Assembly (NCBI RefSeq): GCF_017255295.1
Contig: NZ_JAFKDE010000005.1
Location: 1 to 64,000 of the forward strand
Reading direction: 5' to 3'
DNA: 64,000 nt
Origin: Nitratireductor aquimarinus
Lineage (GTDB): Bacteria > Pseudomonadota > Alphaproteobacteria > Rhizobiales > Rhizobiaceae
Position 1 is the stretch's first letter, and each line of letters begins with the position of its first letter. Made by a program: the position numbers and the translations under genes. Shown one piece after another: positions 31,008 through 40,521 of the stretch. The notes under the pieces were generated by a model. It saw nothing but the letters and a program-made list of their open reading frames with translations. It was not told the origin of the DNA and made no database searches.

Positions 31008-32474
31008 CTAGCCGCTCGTCGCGTTCTGCCAGGCTGCCAGAACATCGTTGAAGACCTTCTCGCCTGGAATGCCCTTCTCAAGGGTGATGAGCGCACGCCG
31101 TCCGGACTTGTAGACGATGGGAATGTCGATCCAGCGCTGGCGACGCAGCAGCAGAAGATTGGTCTCGATATCGGCCGCGCTGTCGCTGAGCGCCACGAGG
31201 AAGAAGCCATCTGCAATCTTGGCCGGAATGCCAAGCAGCGGATTGCCCGTATCCTGCTCGGAGCGCTTCAGGGAAACGCGCAGGACATTGTCGATGCTGC
31301 CGCCCTCGAACTCGTCGGGCGTCAGGAAAATCACTTCCATGATGTGGCTTGCCGGCAGTGATTCATCCGCATTGCGGCGGATCGTCATTTTCAGCTGCAG
31401 GTTCTTCTGGGGAATGGTCGCCTCGGCGCGAATGGCCGGCTCCGGCGGAAGATCATTGCCCGGCGATTCCTGCACCACGGACCAGACCACGGCGCCGACA
31501 TCGGCAGAGCCCTGCGAAACGCTGGTGCGCTCTTCATAGAAGATCGCCTTCTGGCCAACCGGAAGCGCCTGATCGGCACCCGCATCGCCATTCTGGGCAG
31601 GTGCGCCCTGCGAAGCCCCGTCACCAGTCTGGGTCGCCTGCGCGACCGAAGTCCCCTCGCCCACTCCCGACTGCCCGCCAGCCGGCCCGTCATCCACCTC
31701 GCGGCCATCGGGCAGGAGGCGCTGCGTAAACTTGCGCGCCGGTTCGGGCGCTGCCGGCTCGGCAGTGGCGTCTTCGCCGCCTGCGGCCGCAGTGTTTGCG
31801 CCGTCGTCTCCGGAACTCTCACCGGCGGCAGGCGTGGCCGCCTCACCGCTGTCGGTCGCGACCTGCTCCCCGCCGCCACCGACGAGACCTGCAAGATCGT
31901 CCTTGTAGAACCATGCACCCGCGGCAATCGCCACGAGCAGCAGAAGCGCCGCGATCAGACCGCCGGAAACGCCCTTGCGCCCCTTGGCGCGCGGCGGCGG
32001 GGGCGGCGTTTCCAGCCCCGCTTCCGGTCCATCGACGCCACGATCCCTGTCGGACGCCTGCTCTTCCACACCGGCAACGACAGGGTCTTTCGCACCGTCA
32101 TCCGCCTTTGCGGCATCGCCGGTTTCAACAGGGGCGGGAGCCTTCTCGTCAGGCCGTGCGGCGAAATTGCCGTAGAGCGGGTCGGCCGGTTTTACCGGGT
32201 CGACATCAAGCTCGGCAAAAATTTGGTCCAGCTCGTCCTGATCAGGCTCTTCGGGCGGTGGCGGTGGTGCGTATTCAGCCTCAACCTTGGCGATGGCGTC
32301 TTCGAGCAGCTTGCGCTGACGTTCCACCACCGCCGCAGAGGGCGCCGGCTTCACGCTGGCAAGCTTGTTCTCGATTGTCATTCGGGCTTTCTGATAAACG
32401 CGCTCACGCGCTTCCGGAGAATTCTCCGAAAGCGCATCGATCGTTTTCTTCAGAACCGCAGAAAAATCCGCCAT
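31008..32474 (-). CDS. Conserved Pro/Ala-rich single-pass membrane protein
   Basis: 488 residues. Helical N-terminus (MADFSAVLKKTIDALSENSP), a proline/acid-rich cytoplasmic linker, one membrane helix (GLIAALLLLVAIAAGAWFY) near residue 180, a low-complexity Ala/Gly/Glu linker, then a C-terminal folded domain from about residue 320 with DVGAVVWSVVQESPGNDLPP and RRQRWIDIPIVYKSGRRALI. The layout is that of a tethered envelope protein. I recall similar genes between rpoH and purA in Rhizobiales. Function unknown. Confidence 0.75.
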   Translation of the reverse strand: MADFSAVLKKTIDALSENSPEARERVYQKARMTIENKLASVKPAPSAAVVERQRKLLEDAIAKVEAEYAPPPPPEEPDQDELDQIFAELDVDPVKPADPLYGNFAARPDEKAPAPVETGDAAKADDGAKDPVVAGVEEQASDRDRGVDGPEAGLETPPPPPRAKGRKGVSGGLIAALLLLVAIAAGAWFYKDDLAGLVGGGGEQVATDSGEAATPAAGESSGDDGANTAAAGGEDATAEPAAPEPARKFTQRLLPDGREVDDGPAGGQSGVGEGTSVAQATQTGDGASQGAPAQNGDAGADQALPVGQKAIFYEERTSVSQGSADVGAVVWSVVQESPGNDLPPEPAIRAEATIPQKNLQLKMTIRRNADESLPASHIMEVIFLTPDEFEGGSIDNVLRVSLKRSEQDTGNPLLGIPAKIADGFFLVALSDSAADIETNLLLLRRQRWIDIPIVYKSGRRALITLEKGIPGEKVFNDVLAAWQNATSG

Positions 32475-32549
32475 GCCTTATCAAACCTGTTTTACTTTTT
32501 TGATCGCGCAGCCGCCCCACGGACACGCAAAGCAGTTCTGCCCGCGAAA

Positions 32550-33848
32550 CTAGTCCTGAAAAGGATCGGTCACAAGTATGGCGTCTTCGCGTTCGGGGCT
32601 GGTGGAAAGAATAGCCACCGGCGCGCCGATCAGCTCCTCGACGTGACGCACATATTTGACAGCCTGCGCCGGCAGGTCCGTCCACTTGCGCGCGCCCTTG
32701 GTCGTGCCCTTCCAGCCTTCCAGCGTTTCATAGACCGGCTCGAGGCGCGCCTGTGCGCCCTGGCCCGCCGGCAGATAATCGATCAGTTCGCCATCGAGCT
32801 TGTAGCCCGTGCAGATCTTGATCTCGTCCATGCCGTCCAGAACGTCGAGCTTGGTCAGCGCGATGCCGTTCATGCCGTTTGCGACAACGGCCTGACGCAC
32901 GAGAACCGCATCGAACCAGCCGCAGCGACGCTTGCGGCCCGTGACGGTGCCGAATTCATGACCGCGCGTTCCGAGGAACTCGCCAACCTCGTTGTCCTGC
33001 TCGGTCGGGAACGGACCTTCGCCAACACGGGTCGTGTAGGCCTTGGTGATGCCGAGCACATAATCGATGGAGCCCGGCCCGAGACCGGAGCCCGTAGCTG
33101 CCTGACCGGCAATCGTGTTGGAGGAGGTCACGAAGGGATAGGTGCCATGATCGATGTCGAGCATGGTGCCCTGCGCGCCCTCGAACAGGATGCGCTGGCC
33201 GGCGCGGCGCGCGTCCTCGAGGATCTTCCAGACGCGATCCACATAGGGAAGGATCTTGTCGGCCACGGATGTCAGCTCTTCCATGATCGCCTCATGCGTC
33301 ACTTCTTCATGGCCGAGGCCACGGCGCAGCGCATTGTGGTGCGTGAGCAGACGGTCGATCTTCATCGGCAGCGTGTCGGTGTTGGCCAGATCCATGACGC
33401 GGATCGCACGACGGCCGACCTTGTCTTCATAAGCCGGGCCGATGCCGCGGCGGGTGGTGCCGATCTTCGTGCCGGAATTGGATGCGGCGTCCTCACGGAA
33501 ACCGTCGAGTTCACGATGCAGCGAGAGAATGAGCGCCGTGTTCTCGGCGATCTTCAGGCGGTCGGGGGTGACATTCACGCCCTGCTCGGCCAGACGGCCC
33601 ATCTCGGCGACAAATGCATGCGGGTCGAAGACCACGCCATTGCCGATGACCGAAAGCTTGCCGGGACGCACGACGCCGGAGGGCAGCAGCGAAAGCTTGT
33701 AGCTCACACCATCGATGACCAGCGTGTGGCCGGCATTGTGGCCGCCCTGAAAACGCGCAACCACATCGGCGCGTTCCGACAGCCAGTCAACGATCTTGCC
33801 CTTGCCTTCGTCGCCCCACTGCGAGCCGACAACCACCACATTTGCCAT
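32550..33848 (-). CDS. purA: Adenylosuccinate synthase
   Basis: 432 residues, the normal length. The N-terminal [18 protein letters not shown] is the GTP/IMP-binding loop with catalytic Asp; GHNAGHTLV holds the catalytic His; [20 protein letters not shown] and [11 protein letters not shown] are family motifs; the end binds aspartate and GTP base (KLDVLDG). It joins IMP and aspartate in AMP synthesis. Confidence 0.98.
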   Translation of the reverse strand: MANVVVVGSQWGDEGKGKIVDWLSERADVVARFQGGHNAGHTLVIDGVSYKLSLLPSGVVRPGKLSVIGNGVVFDPHAFVAEMGRLAEQGVNVTPDRLKIAENTALILSLHRELDGFREDAASNSGTKIGTTRRGIGPAYEDKVGRRAIRVMDLANTDTLPMKIDRLLTHHNALRRGLGHEEVTHEAIMEELTSVADKILPYVDRVWKILEDARRAGQRILFEGAQGTMLDIDHGTYPFVTSSNTIAGQAATGSGLGPGSIDYVLGITKAYTTRVGEGPFPTEQDNEVGEFLGTRGHEFGTVTGRKRRCGWFDAVLVRQAVVANGMNGIALTKLDVLDGMDEIKICTGYKLDGELIDYLPAGQGAQARLEPVYETLEGWKGTTKGARKWTDLPAQAVKYVRHVEELIGAPVAILSTSPEREDAILVTDPFQD

Positions 33849-34088
33849 GAAAAAGTCCTTCCCGGCGCAACGTCCGGCGGGTCCCCCGCCTGGATGATTA
33901 AGAAAACGAATGGCCTCTATAGAGCCTCAAGGCTCCCATGGAAACCATGCTGGCATTGTCGCTGCATGTTTTAACGCCGCATCGGGCGATCATGCCGCAC
34001 TTGACTGGAAAAACGGATCGGCGTAACTCCGTCCGTGGGCCACCTCTCCCCACCGAGAGGCGTGCTATCTGTAAGGATAGGATATATC
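33849..34088. promoter_or_regulatory. Divergent purA-serC intergenic region
   Basis: 240 bases without a gene between divergent purA and serC. It has a 10-bp palindrome CTCTATAGAG at 33915-33924 and AAGGA at 34072-34076 as the serC ribosome site. Promoters for both genes must lie here, but no clear -35/-10 pairs stand out. Confidence 0.5.
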
Positions 34089-35264
34089 ATGAGCGCACTC
34101 CCCACGCCGGACAACCGTCCGGCCAATACCCATTTTTCTTCAGGTCCCTGCACCAAACGTCCCGGCTGGTCGCTTGACGCGCTTGCCGACGCTCCCCTTG
34201 GCCGGTCGCACCGTTCGTCCGTCGGCAAGGCGAAACTGGCAGAGGCCATCGACCTTACCCGTGAAATTCTGCAGGTGCCCGCGGATTACCGCATCGGCAT
34301 CGTGCCCGCATCCGACACCGGCGCCGTCGAAATGGCGCTCTGGTCGCTTCTCGGCGAACGCGGCGTCGACATGGTTGCATGGGAATCCTTCGGCGCCGGC
34401 TGGGTGACGGATGTCGTCAAGCAGCTCAGGCTCGAAGACGTGCGCCGCATCGAAGCCGACTACGGCGACCTGCCCGATCTCGGCACAATCGATTTCGACC
34501 GCGATGTCGTCTTCACCTGGAACGGCACCACTTCGGGTGTCCGTGTTCCCGATGGCAATTTCATTCCCGCCGACCGTGCGGGCCTGACGATCTGCGACGC
34601 CACCTCGGCTGCATTCGCCCAGCGCCTGCCCTTCGACAAGCTCGATGTCGTCACCTTCTCCTGGCAGAAGGTTCTGGGCGGAGAAGGCGCGCATGGCGTC
34701 ATCATCCTGTCCCCGCGCGCCGTCGAGCGTCTGGAAAACTACGCACCGGCATGGCCGCTGCCGAAGATCTTCCGCCTCACCAAGGGCGGCAAGCTGATTG
34801 AAGGCATCTTCCGCGGCGAGACCATCAACACGCCGTCCATGCTTTGCGTGGAAGACTATATCGACGCGCTGAACTGGGCGAAGTCCGTCGGCGGCCTCGA
34901 CGGTCTTGTCGACCGCGCCAATGCGAACTTCGCCGTGATCGACGAGTTCGTGCGCAAGAGCGACTGGCTCGATCATCTGGCCAAAGTGCCTGCCACGCGC
35001 TCCAACACTTCGGTCTGCCTGTCGATCGTCGATCCCGAGATCGCCGCACTCGATGCGGCCGATCAGGCGGCCTTCGCCAAGGGCATGGTTTCGGCTCTCG
35101 CCAAGCAGGGTGTCGCCTACGATATCGGCCATTACCGCGATGCGCCTTCGGGTCTGCGGATCTGGGCCGGCGCGACTGTCGAGGCATCCGATCTGGAAGC
35201 CCTGATGCCGTGGCTCGACTGGGCATTCCAGTCGCAGAAGGCCGGCCTCAAGGCCGCAGCCTGA
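34089..35264 (+). CDS. serC: Phosphoserine aminotransferase
   Basis: 391 residues from the ATG at 34089 with AAGGA about 12 bases upstream. The start ([20 protein letters not shown]) and [13 protein letters not shown] are typical of the alphaproteobacterial SerC group. [20 protein letters not shown] contains the PLP-binding Lys. It turns 3-phosphohydroxypyruvate and glutamate into phosphoserine. Followed by serA, the preceding step of the same pathway. Confidence 0.95.
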   Translation: MSALPTPDNRPANTHFSSGPCTKRPGWSLDALADAPLGRSHRSSVGKAKLAEAIDLTREILQVPADYRIGIVPASDTGAVEMALWSLLGERGVDMVAWESFGAGWVTDVVKQLRLEDVRRIEADYGDLPDLGTIDFDRDVVFTWNGTTSGVRVPDGNFIPADRAGLTICDATSAAFAQRLPFDKLDVVTFSWQKVLGGEGAHGVIILSPRAVERLENYAPAWPLPKIFRLTKGGKLIEGIFRGETINTPSMLCVEDYIDALNWAKSVGGLDGLVDRANANFAVIDEFVRKSDWLDHLAKVPATRSNTSVCLSIVDPEIAALDAADQAAFAKGMVSALAKQGVAYDIGHYRDAPSGLRIWAGATVEASDLEALMPWLDWAFQSQKAGLKAAA

Positions 35265-35282
35265 CAGGCTCACGCTGAATTT

Positions 35283-35304
35283 GCGGCTCCGCGCGCGGAG
35301 CCGC
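35283..35304. repeat. 22-base perfect palindrome between serC and serA
   Basis: GCGGCTCCGCG (35283-35293) followed directly by its complement CGCGGAGCCGC (35294-35304). No U-run follows, so it is more likely an mRNA structure that tunes serA expression or stabilises the serC mRNA. Confidence 0.6.
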
Positions 35305-35341
35305 CACCCCTGATTTCATTGCAAAGCAACAGGAGGCCCTG

Positions 35342-36940
35342 ATGGCGCCCCGCGTACTCGTATCCGATAAACTTTCGCCCACCGCCGTTGAAATCTTCAA
35401 GGATCGCGGCATCGAGGTGGATTACCTGCCCGACCTCGGCAAGGACAAGGAAAAGCTCCTCTCCGTCATCGACCAGTATGATGGCCTCGCCATCCGCTCG
35501 GCGACCAAGGTCACCGAAAAGCTGATCAACAACGCCACCAATCTCAAGGTTGTCGGCCGCGCCGGCATCGGCGTCGACAATGTCGACATTCCGGCTGCCT
35601 CGCGCCGTGGTATCATCGTGATGAATACGCCTTTCGGCAACTCCATCACCACCGCCGAGCATGCCGTCGCCATGATCTTCGCCGTTGCGCGCCAGATCCC
35701 GGAGGCCAACACCTCGACCCACGAAGGCAAGTGGGAAAAGAACCGCTTCATGGGTGTCGAGATCACCGGCAAGACGCTGGGCGTGATCGGCTGCGGCAAT
35801 ATCGGTTCCGTGGTCGCCATGCGCGCCATCGGGCTCCGGATGCACGTCGTTGCCTTCGATCCGTTCCTTTCGGCAGAGCGCGCGGCAGAGCTGGGCGTCG
35901 AGAAGGTCGAGCTTGAAGATCTCTTCAAGCGCGCCGATTTCATCACGCTGCACACGCCGCTCACCGACAAGACGCGCGGCATCATCGACAAGGACGCCAT
36001 CGCCAAGATGAAGAAGGGCGTGCGCATCATCAACTGCGCGCGCGGCGGTCTGGTCAACGAAGCCGATCTGGTGGAAGCACTCAAATCGGGCAAGGTCGCA
36101 GGCGCCGGCATCGACGTGTTTGAGACGGAGCCGGCAACGGAAAACCCGCTCTTCAACATGCCCAACGTGGTCTGCACCCCGCATCTGGGCGCATCGACCA
36201 GCGAGGCTCAGGAGAACGTGGCCATCCAGGTGGCCGAACAGATGTCGGATTACCTGACGAAGGGCGCGGTCACCAACGCGATCAACATGCCCTCGATCAG
36301 CGCCGAAGAGGCGCCGCGCCTGAAACCCTTCATCAAGCTCGCTGAAGTGCTCGGTGCGTTTGTCGGCCAGGTGACCGACGAAGCCATCGAAGAAGTCGAG
36401 ATCCTGTTCGACGGCTCCACCACGGAGATGAACCGCCGCGCGCTGATCAGCGCCGCCCTTGCCGGTCTGATCCGTCCGCAGGTGGCCGACGTCAACATGG
36501 TGTCCGCACCGGTGATGGCCAAGGAACGCGGCATCATCCTGTCGGAAGTCAAGCGCGACAAGTCGGGCGTGTTCGACGGCTACATCAAGCTGACCGTCAA
36601 GTCCTCGAAGAAGACGCGCACCATTGCCGGCACGGTGTTCTCCGACGGCAAGCCGCGCTTCATCCAGATCAAGGGCATCAACCTCGACGCCGAGGTCGGC
36701 CAGCACATGCTCTACACGACCAATTACGACGTGCCGGGCATCATTGGTCTGCTGGGCTCGATCTGCGCCAAGCATCAGGTCAACATCGCCAACTTCCAGC
36801 TGGGCCGCAACCGGCCGGGCGGCGATGCGATCGCTCTCCTCTATCTCGACGCGCCGTTCCCTGCGGATGTCCTGAAAGAGCTCCGCGCAACCGATGTCAT
36901 CCTGTCCGCCAAGCCACTCTCGTTCGACGTGGCCGGATAA
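35342..36940 (+). CDS. serA: D-3-phosphoglycerate dehydrogenase
   Basis: 532 residues with AGGAGG eight bases before the ATG. NAD-binding GVIGCGNIGSVVAMRAIGLR, catalytic region NCARGGLVNEADLVEALKSG and TPHLGASTSEAQENVA (Arg/Glu/His set). An allosteric substrate-binding domain follows, and a C-terminal ACT domain (VPGIIGLLGSICAKHQVNIA) probably senses serine. First step of serine synthesis; same operon as serC. Confidence 0.97.
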   Translation: MAPRVLVSDKLSPTAVEIFKDRGIEVDYLPDLGKDKEKLLSVIDQYDGLAIRSATKVTEKLINNATNLKVVGRAGIGVDNVDIPAASRRGIIVMNTPFGNSITTAEHAVAMIFAVARQIPEANTSTHEGKWEKNRFMGVEITGKTLGVIGCGNIGSVVAMRAIGLRMHVVAFDPFLSAERAAELGVEKVELEDLFKRADFITLHTPLTDKTRGIIDKDAIAKMKKGVRIINCARGGLVNEADLVEALKSGKVAGAGIDVFETEPATENPLFNMPNVVCTPHLGASTSEAQENVAIQVAEQMSDYLTKGAVTNAINMPSISAEEAPRLKPFIKLAEVLGAFVGQVTDEAIEEVEILFDGSTTEMNRRALISAALAGLIRPQVADVNMVSAPVMAKERGIILSEVKRDKSGVFDGYIKLTVKSSKKTRTIAGTVFSDGKPRFIQIKGINLDAEVGQHMLYTTNYDVPGIIGLLGSICAKHQVNIANFQLGRNRPGGDAIALLYLDAPFPADVLKELRATDVILSAKPLSFDVAG

Positions 36941-36969
36941 GCGACCGGTTTCAGAATCGGGAAGACAGA

Positions 36970-36997
36970 ATGCCGGCGCTATGCGCCGGCATTTTTG
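36970..36997 (+). terminator. Rho-independent terminator of serA
   Basis: ATGCCGGCGC (36970-36979) pairs with GCGCCGGCAT (36983-36992) around TAT, followed by T5. The stop codon of the convergent EamA gene falls in the loop, so the hairpin also covers that gene's end. Confidence 0.9.
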
Positions 36998-37872
36998 CGT
37001 CCGCTGTGTTCTGCCAGCCAGATGCCGCCGAGCACCAGCGTCAGCGCAACGGCGTGATAGGCAAAGAAGTCCTCGCCAAGAATGACGATGGAAAGAAGCG
37101 TCCCGAAGATCGGCACGAGATTGATGAACAGCCCGGCACGGTTGCCGCCGATCAGTTCATTGCCGCGAATATAGAGGCTCTGGGCGAGGAGCGACGGGAA
37201 CACGACCACATAGCCAACGACCATCCAGCCCTGTGCATCCGGCACGATCAACCGGTCCGTCGCCGCCTCCCAGGCGACCAGCGGGAACGAGGCGAGAAGG
37301 GCAAACAGCGACAGCACGAACATCAGGCTCAGCCAGTGGATATCTGGCTTGAGACGCAGGCCGACCGTATAGGCTGCATAAAGCAGGACCGCGACAAGCA
37401 TCAGCGCATCGCCGAAATTCACATCCAGATCGAGCAGACGCGCGAACTCGCCGTGGCTCGCGACAATCGCCACCCCCACGAGGGACAGCATGAACCCGGC
37501 AACCTGCAGAGCGGTCACGCGGAGCCGGAAAAGAAGGAAATTCACGACGAAAATCACCATCGGGATCGCCCCCTGCTCGATGGCGATGTTGATTGCCGAG
37601 GTGAATTGGGCGGAGCTGTAGAACAGCGCGTTGAACCCGGTGAAGCCCATCATGCCAAGAAACGCCAGAAGCGGAAGCTTTGCGCGAATGGCCGGCCAGT
37701 CACGCTTGAGATGCGGCCACGCGAAAAAAACCAGCAGTGAGGAGCTGAGGATCCAGCGCAGCGTTGTCAGCATCATGGGCGAAACATGGCCGACAGCAAG
37801 GCGACTGGCCACGGCATTGCCGCCCCAGAACAGGGTTGTCAGACACAGAAAAATATAGGCTTGGCGATACAT
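36979..37872 (-). CDS. EamA/DMT-family transporter
   Basis: 297 residues from the ATG at 37872 (MYRQAYIFLCLTTLFWGGNA); the frame extends further upstream but without hydrophobic logic. Ten membrane helices in two EamA repeats are apparent, for example GFTGFNALFYSSAQFTSAIN and LVPIFGTLLSIVILGEDFFA. Members export metabolites such as amino acids; the substrate is unknown. Adjacent to serA but convergent. Confidence 0.88.
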   Translation of the reverse strand: MYRQAYIFLCLTTLFWGGNAVASRLAVGHVSPMMLTTLRWILSSSLLVFFAWPHLKRDWPAIRAKLPLLAFLGMMGFTGFNALFYSSAQFTSAINIAIEQGAIPMVIFVVNFLLFRLRVTALQVAGFMLSLVGVAIVASHGEFARLLDLDVNFGDALMLVAVLLYAAYTVGLRLKPDIHWLSLMFVLSLFALLASFPLVAWEAATDRLIVPDAQGWMVVGYVVVFPSLLAQSLYIRGNELIGGNRAGLFINLVPIFGTLLSIVILGEDFFAYHAVALTLVLGGIWLAEHSGRKNAGA

Positions 37873-38113
37873 GAGACGAAACAACCTGCTGAAACGCGGG
37901 CTTGATAGGACCTCAGTGGCCAAACGTAAATGCCAGTGTCACAATTTGACAGCCGCACCATTGCATAAGGGGCGTTGCTGAGTTCAGAAACCGGGGCAAA
38001 GCGAATCGGCGTTTTTCATGAATTACTTGCTTCCAACTGGTTGTAAATAAAACATAACCAACTGAAGATTGCGAAGGTGATCAACATATGGCAAAGCGCA
38101 ATGATGGTAGCTT
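37873..38113. promoter_or_regulatory. Divergent gap before the sugar transferase
   Basis: 241 bases without a gene. It includes a TTGACA at 37945-37950 and an AT-rich part with CCAACTGGTTG and AACCAACTGAAG around 38034-38065, an imperfect inverted repeat that could be regulatory. No gene is seen. Confidence 0.35.
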
Positions 38114-39502
38114 GTGCATGCTGGACAGGAACAAGATTTGAACGACGCCTCCAAACCAACGGGAAAAAAGTCCGCTCCCGTTGAGGACAAGGCCAGACGC
38201 GCTGCGAAGCGCAGCCCGTCTTTGGAGGCAACGCCCGATCTTGAAGATGTTCTCGATCGCGGTGCATCCCTGCGCAAGCGCCGCCTGCTGCGCAATCTGC
38301 GCCCCATGCTGCCGGAAATCCTCGCTGCGGGCGTTCTTCAATGCCTTGTCTATACGGCTTTCATCCTGAATGCATCGCGCAGCGACTGGGGCAATCTCGC
38401 CATCGTCTGCGCGATCCTGTTGGCGCTGCCTTTCGTCATAGCGCTCGCCTTGCTTGGTTTTCGCCGGCAACGAAACACGTTCACGATCGCCATCTTCATC
38501 ACATTCGTGGTCTTCACAACGGCCGTTGCCTTTCTCTCGGGCCTGCGCATTCGGATCAGTTATTCTGCTTTGCTGGTCGCCTATCTGGTCGCGAACGTGT
38601 TGATGTCGATAGCCAATCTGCGTCTTCACCGCTCGCTGGAAGATCACATCGCGCTTCTGGATTTTCCAGGCGCAAGGCAGGTGGCCTCCCGCCTTTCAGG
38701 CAAGGTCGCCGTCATCACCGACAAGAATGCCGATATCGGCGCTTACGACCGCATCCTGATCGACAGCAAGACCCATCACAATCCCGAATGGTCAGGCTTT
38801 CTGACCAAGGCCTACATGGTCGGCGTCGATGTCACGCCCTGGTTCAATTTCCTCGAACTGCGCGATGGCCGTGTCGATGTCGATGCATTCGACGTCTCGC
38901 ATCTCGCATACACGCCCAGCCAGATCTATTATTCCAAGGCCAAGCGCGCGCTGGATCTGTTTGCCGTCATCATCACAGTGCCGCTCACCGTGCCGCTGGG
39001 CTTTGTGATCTGGCTTTACATCCGCATGCTGGATGGCGGCACTGCCATCTTCGTGCAGCAACGCCGGGGCTATGGCGGCCGCTCCTTCAACATGCTGAAG
39101 TTTCGCACCATGTATCATGGCCGCCAGGGCGGCTCGACGCAGGTCAACGACGACCGCATCATCAGGGGGTGCCGTTTTCTGCGCCGGCTGCGGCTCGATG
39201 AACTCCCCCAGCTCCTCAACATCTGGCGCGGCGAGATGAGCCTTGTGGGCCCACGCCCCGTGGCCGAATACGTGGCGCAGGCGAGCGAGGCGGAAGAGCC
39301 CAAATTCATTCACCGCACCATGGTTCTTCCGGGCATCACTGGCTGGGCACAGGTGAATTCCGGCTATGCAAGCACGACCCGGGAAGAGATCACCAAGCTC
39401 TCCTACGACCTCTACTACATCAAACACCTGTCGTTTGATCTGGACATGCTGATCATTCTCTCGACGATCAGAACGGTCCTGTTCGGGCGCGGCGCACGCT
39501 GA
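38114..39502 (+). CDS. Polyprenyl glycosylphosphotransferase (bacterial sugar transferase)
   Basis: Up to 462 residues from a GTG at 38114; a TTG at 38138 with AGGA upstream is an equally good start. Several membrane helices in residues 70-170, a CoA-binding-like middle, one more helix (LFAVIITVPLTVPLGFVIWL), then the sugar transferase domain: QQRRGYGGRSFNMLKFRTMY, LRRLRLDELPQLLNIWRGEM, SLVGPRPVAEYV. It starts exopolysaccharide or O-antigen synthesis by loading a sugar phosphate on undecaprenyl phosphate. No other polysaccharide genes are adjacent. Confidence 0.9.
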   Translation: MHAGQEQDLNDASKPTGKKSAPVEDKARRAAKRSPSLEATPDLEDVLDRGASLRKRRLLRNLRPMLPEILAAGVLQCLVYTAFILNASRSDWGNLAIVCAILLALPFVIALALLGFRRQRNTFTIAIFITFVVFTTAVAFLSGLRIRISYSALLVAYLVANVLMSIANLRLHRSLEDHIALLDFPGARQVASRLSGKVAVITDKNADIGAYDRILIDSKTHHNPEWSGFLTKAYMVGVDVTPWFNFLELRDGRVDVDAFDVSHLAYTPSQIYYSKAKRALDLFAVIITVPLTVPLGFVIWLYIRMLDGGTAIFVQQRRGYGGRSFNMLKFRTMYHGRQGGSTQVNDDRIIRGCRFLRRLRLDELPQLLNIWRGEMSLVGPRPVAEYVAQASEAEEPKFIHRTMVLPGITGWAQVNSGYASTTREEITKLSYDLYYIKHLSFDLDMLIILSTIRTVLFGRGAR

Positions 39503-39596
39503 AGCGCCCCCGTACACGGCACAACATTCCACCCGCAATAAAAATGCTCTAAAGAGAAGCCCGCGCACGCTGCGACAACAGGAGGAGACTGCCGAT

Positions 39597-40520
39597 ATGA
39601 GCCATCCGAAGATCATCTGCATGGGCGAACCGCTGATCGAGTTCAACCAGGTGGACGACACGGGCCGTTACCTCTTCGGCCATGGCGGCGACACCTCCAA
39701 CTGCGCCATCGCAGCCGCGCGCGCCGGCGCATCGGTCGGGTTCTTCACCGCGCTCGGCGCAGACGAGTTCGGTGACAGCCTGATGCAGCTCTGGGCAGAC
39801 AATGGCGTGGACGCCCGCCATGTCCTGCGCAATCCGGATGCCCATACGGGTGTCTACTTCGTCAGCCATGGCGAGAACGGCCACGTCTTCTCCTATCTGC
39901 GCAAGGGTTCGGCGGCGAGCCGCGTCGCCCCGCGCGACCTGCCCCGCAGCGCCATCGAGAATGCCGACATCCTGCATGTCTCGGGCATCTCCATGGCCAT
40001 CAGCGCCGATGCGAGCGATGCGGTTCTCGAAGCGATCGACATTGCCCGTGCCGCCGGCGCCAAAGTCTCGTTCGACACCAATCTGCGCCTGAAACTGTGG
40101 CCGCTCGAGCGCGCCCGTGCGCTGACCGAAGCCGCCATGCGCAAGGCCGACATCGCGCTTCCCGGTCTGGAAGACGCCGAACAGCTCGTCGGCATCAGCG
40201 ACCCGGACGCCATCGCAGATCATTATCTGGGTCTTGGCGCAGGCATCGTCGCGCTGACGCTCGGCAAGGATGGCTGCCTCGTCGCCACGCCCGACGAGCG
40301 CCGCCGCGTGCCCGGCATCAGGGTCAGCGCCGTAGACGCCACGGGTGCGGGCGACACGTTCGATGGCAATTTCCTCGCCGAGCTCAATCGCCATGGCGAC
40401 CCGTTCGAGGCAGCGCGCTACGCCAATGCGGCCGCTGCCCTTTCCACTCAGGGCTTTGGCGCAGTCGCTCCCATGCCCATGCGCGAAACGGTTTTGAAGG
40501 CGCTCGCGGAAGCCGCCTGA
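39597..40520 (+). CDS. kdgK: PfkB-family sugar kinase, probably 2-keto-3-deoxygluconate kinase
   Basis: 307 residues, with AGGAGG about 12 bases before the ATG. N-terminal GEPLIEFNQV and GGDTSNCAIAAARAG, C-terminal VSAVDATGAGDTFDGNFLAE with the catalytic Asp and anion hole. The beginning GEP(L/M)(I/V)E(F/L)N and GRYLFGHGGDTSN are characteristic of KDG kinases. It would phosphorylate KDG for the Entner-Doudoroff path; other PfkB substrates cannot be excluded. Confidence 0.85.
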   Translation: MSHPKIICMGEPLIEFNQVDDTGRYLFGHGGDTSNCAIAAARAGASVGFFTALGADEFGDSLMQLWADNGVDARHVLRNPDAHTGVYFVSHGENGHVFSYLRKGSAASRVAPRDLPRSAIENADILHVSGISMAISADASDAVLEAIDIARAAGAKVSFDTNLRLKLWPLERARALTEAAMRKADIALPGLEDAEQLVGISDPDAIADHYLGLGAGIVALTLGKDGCLVATPDERRRVPGIRVSAVDATGAGDTFDGNFLAELNRHGDPFEAARYANAAAALSTQGFGAVAPMPMRETVLKALAEAA

Positions 40521-40521
40521 T

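Noticed and set aside
35270-36775. A 501-residue frame opposite serA
   Set aside because: His/Asp-rich antisense shadow; serA on the other strand is unambiguous.
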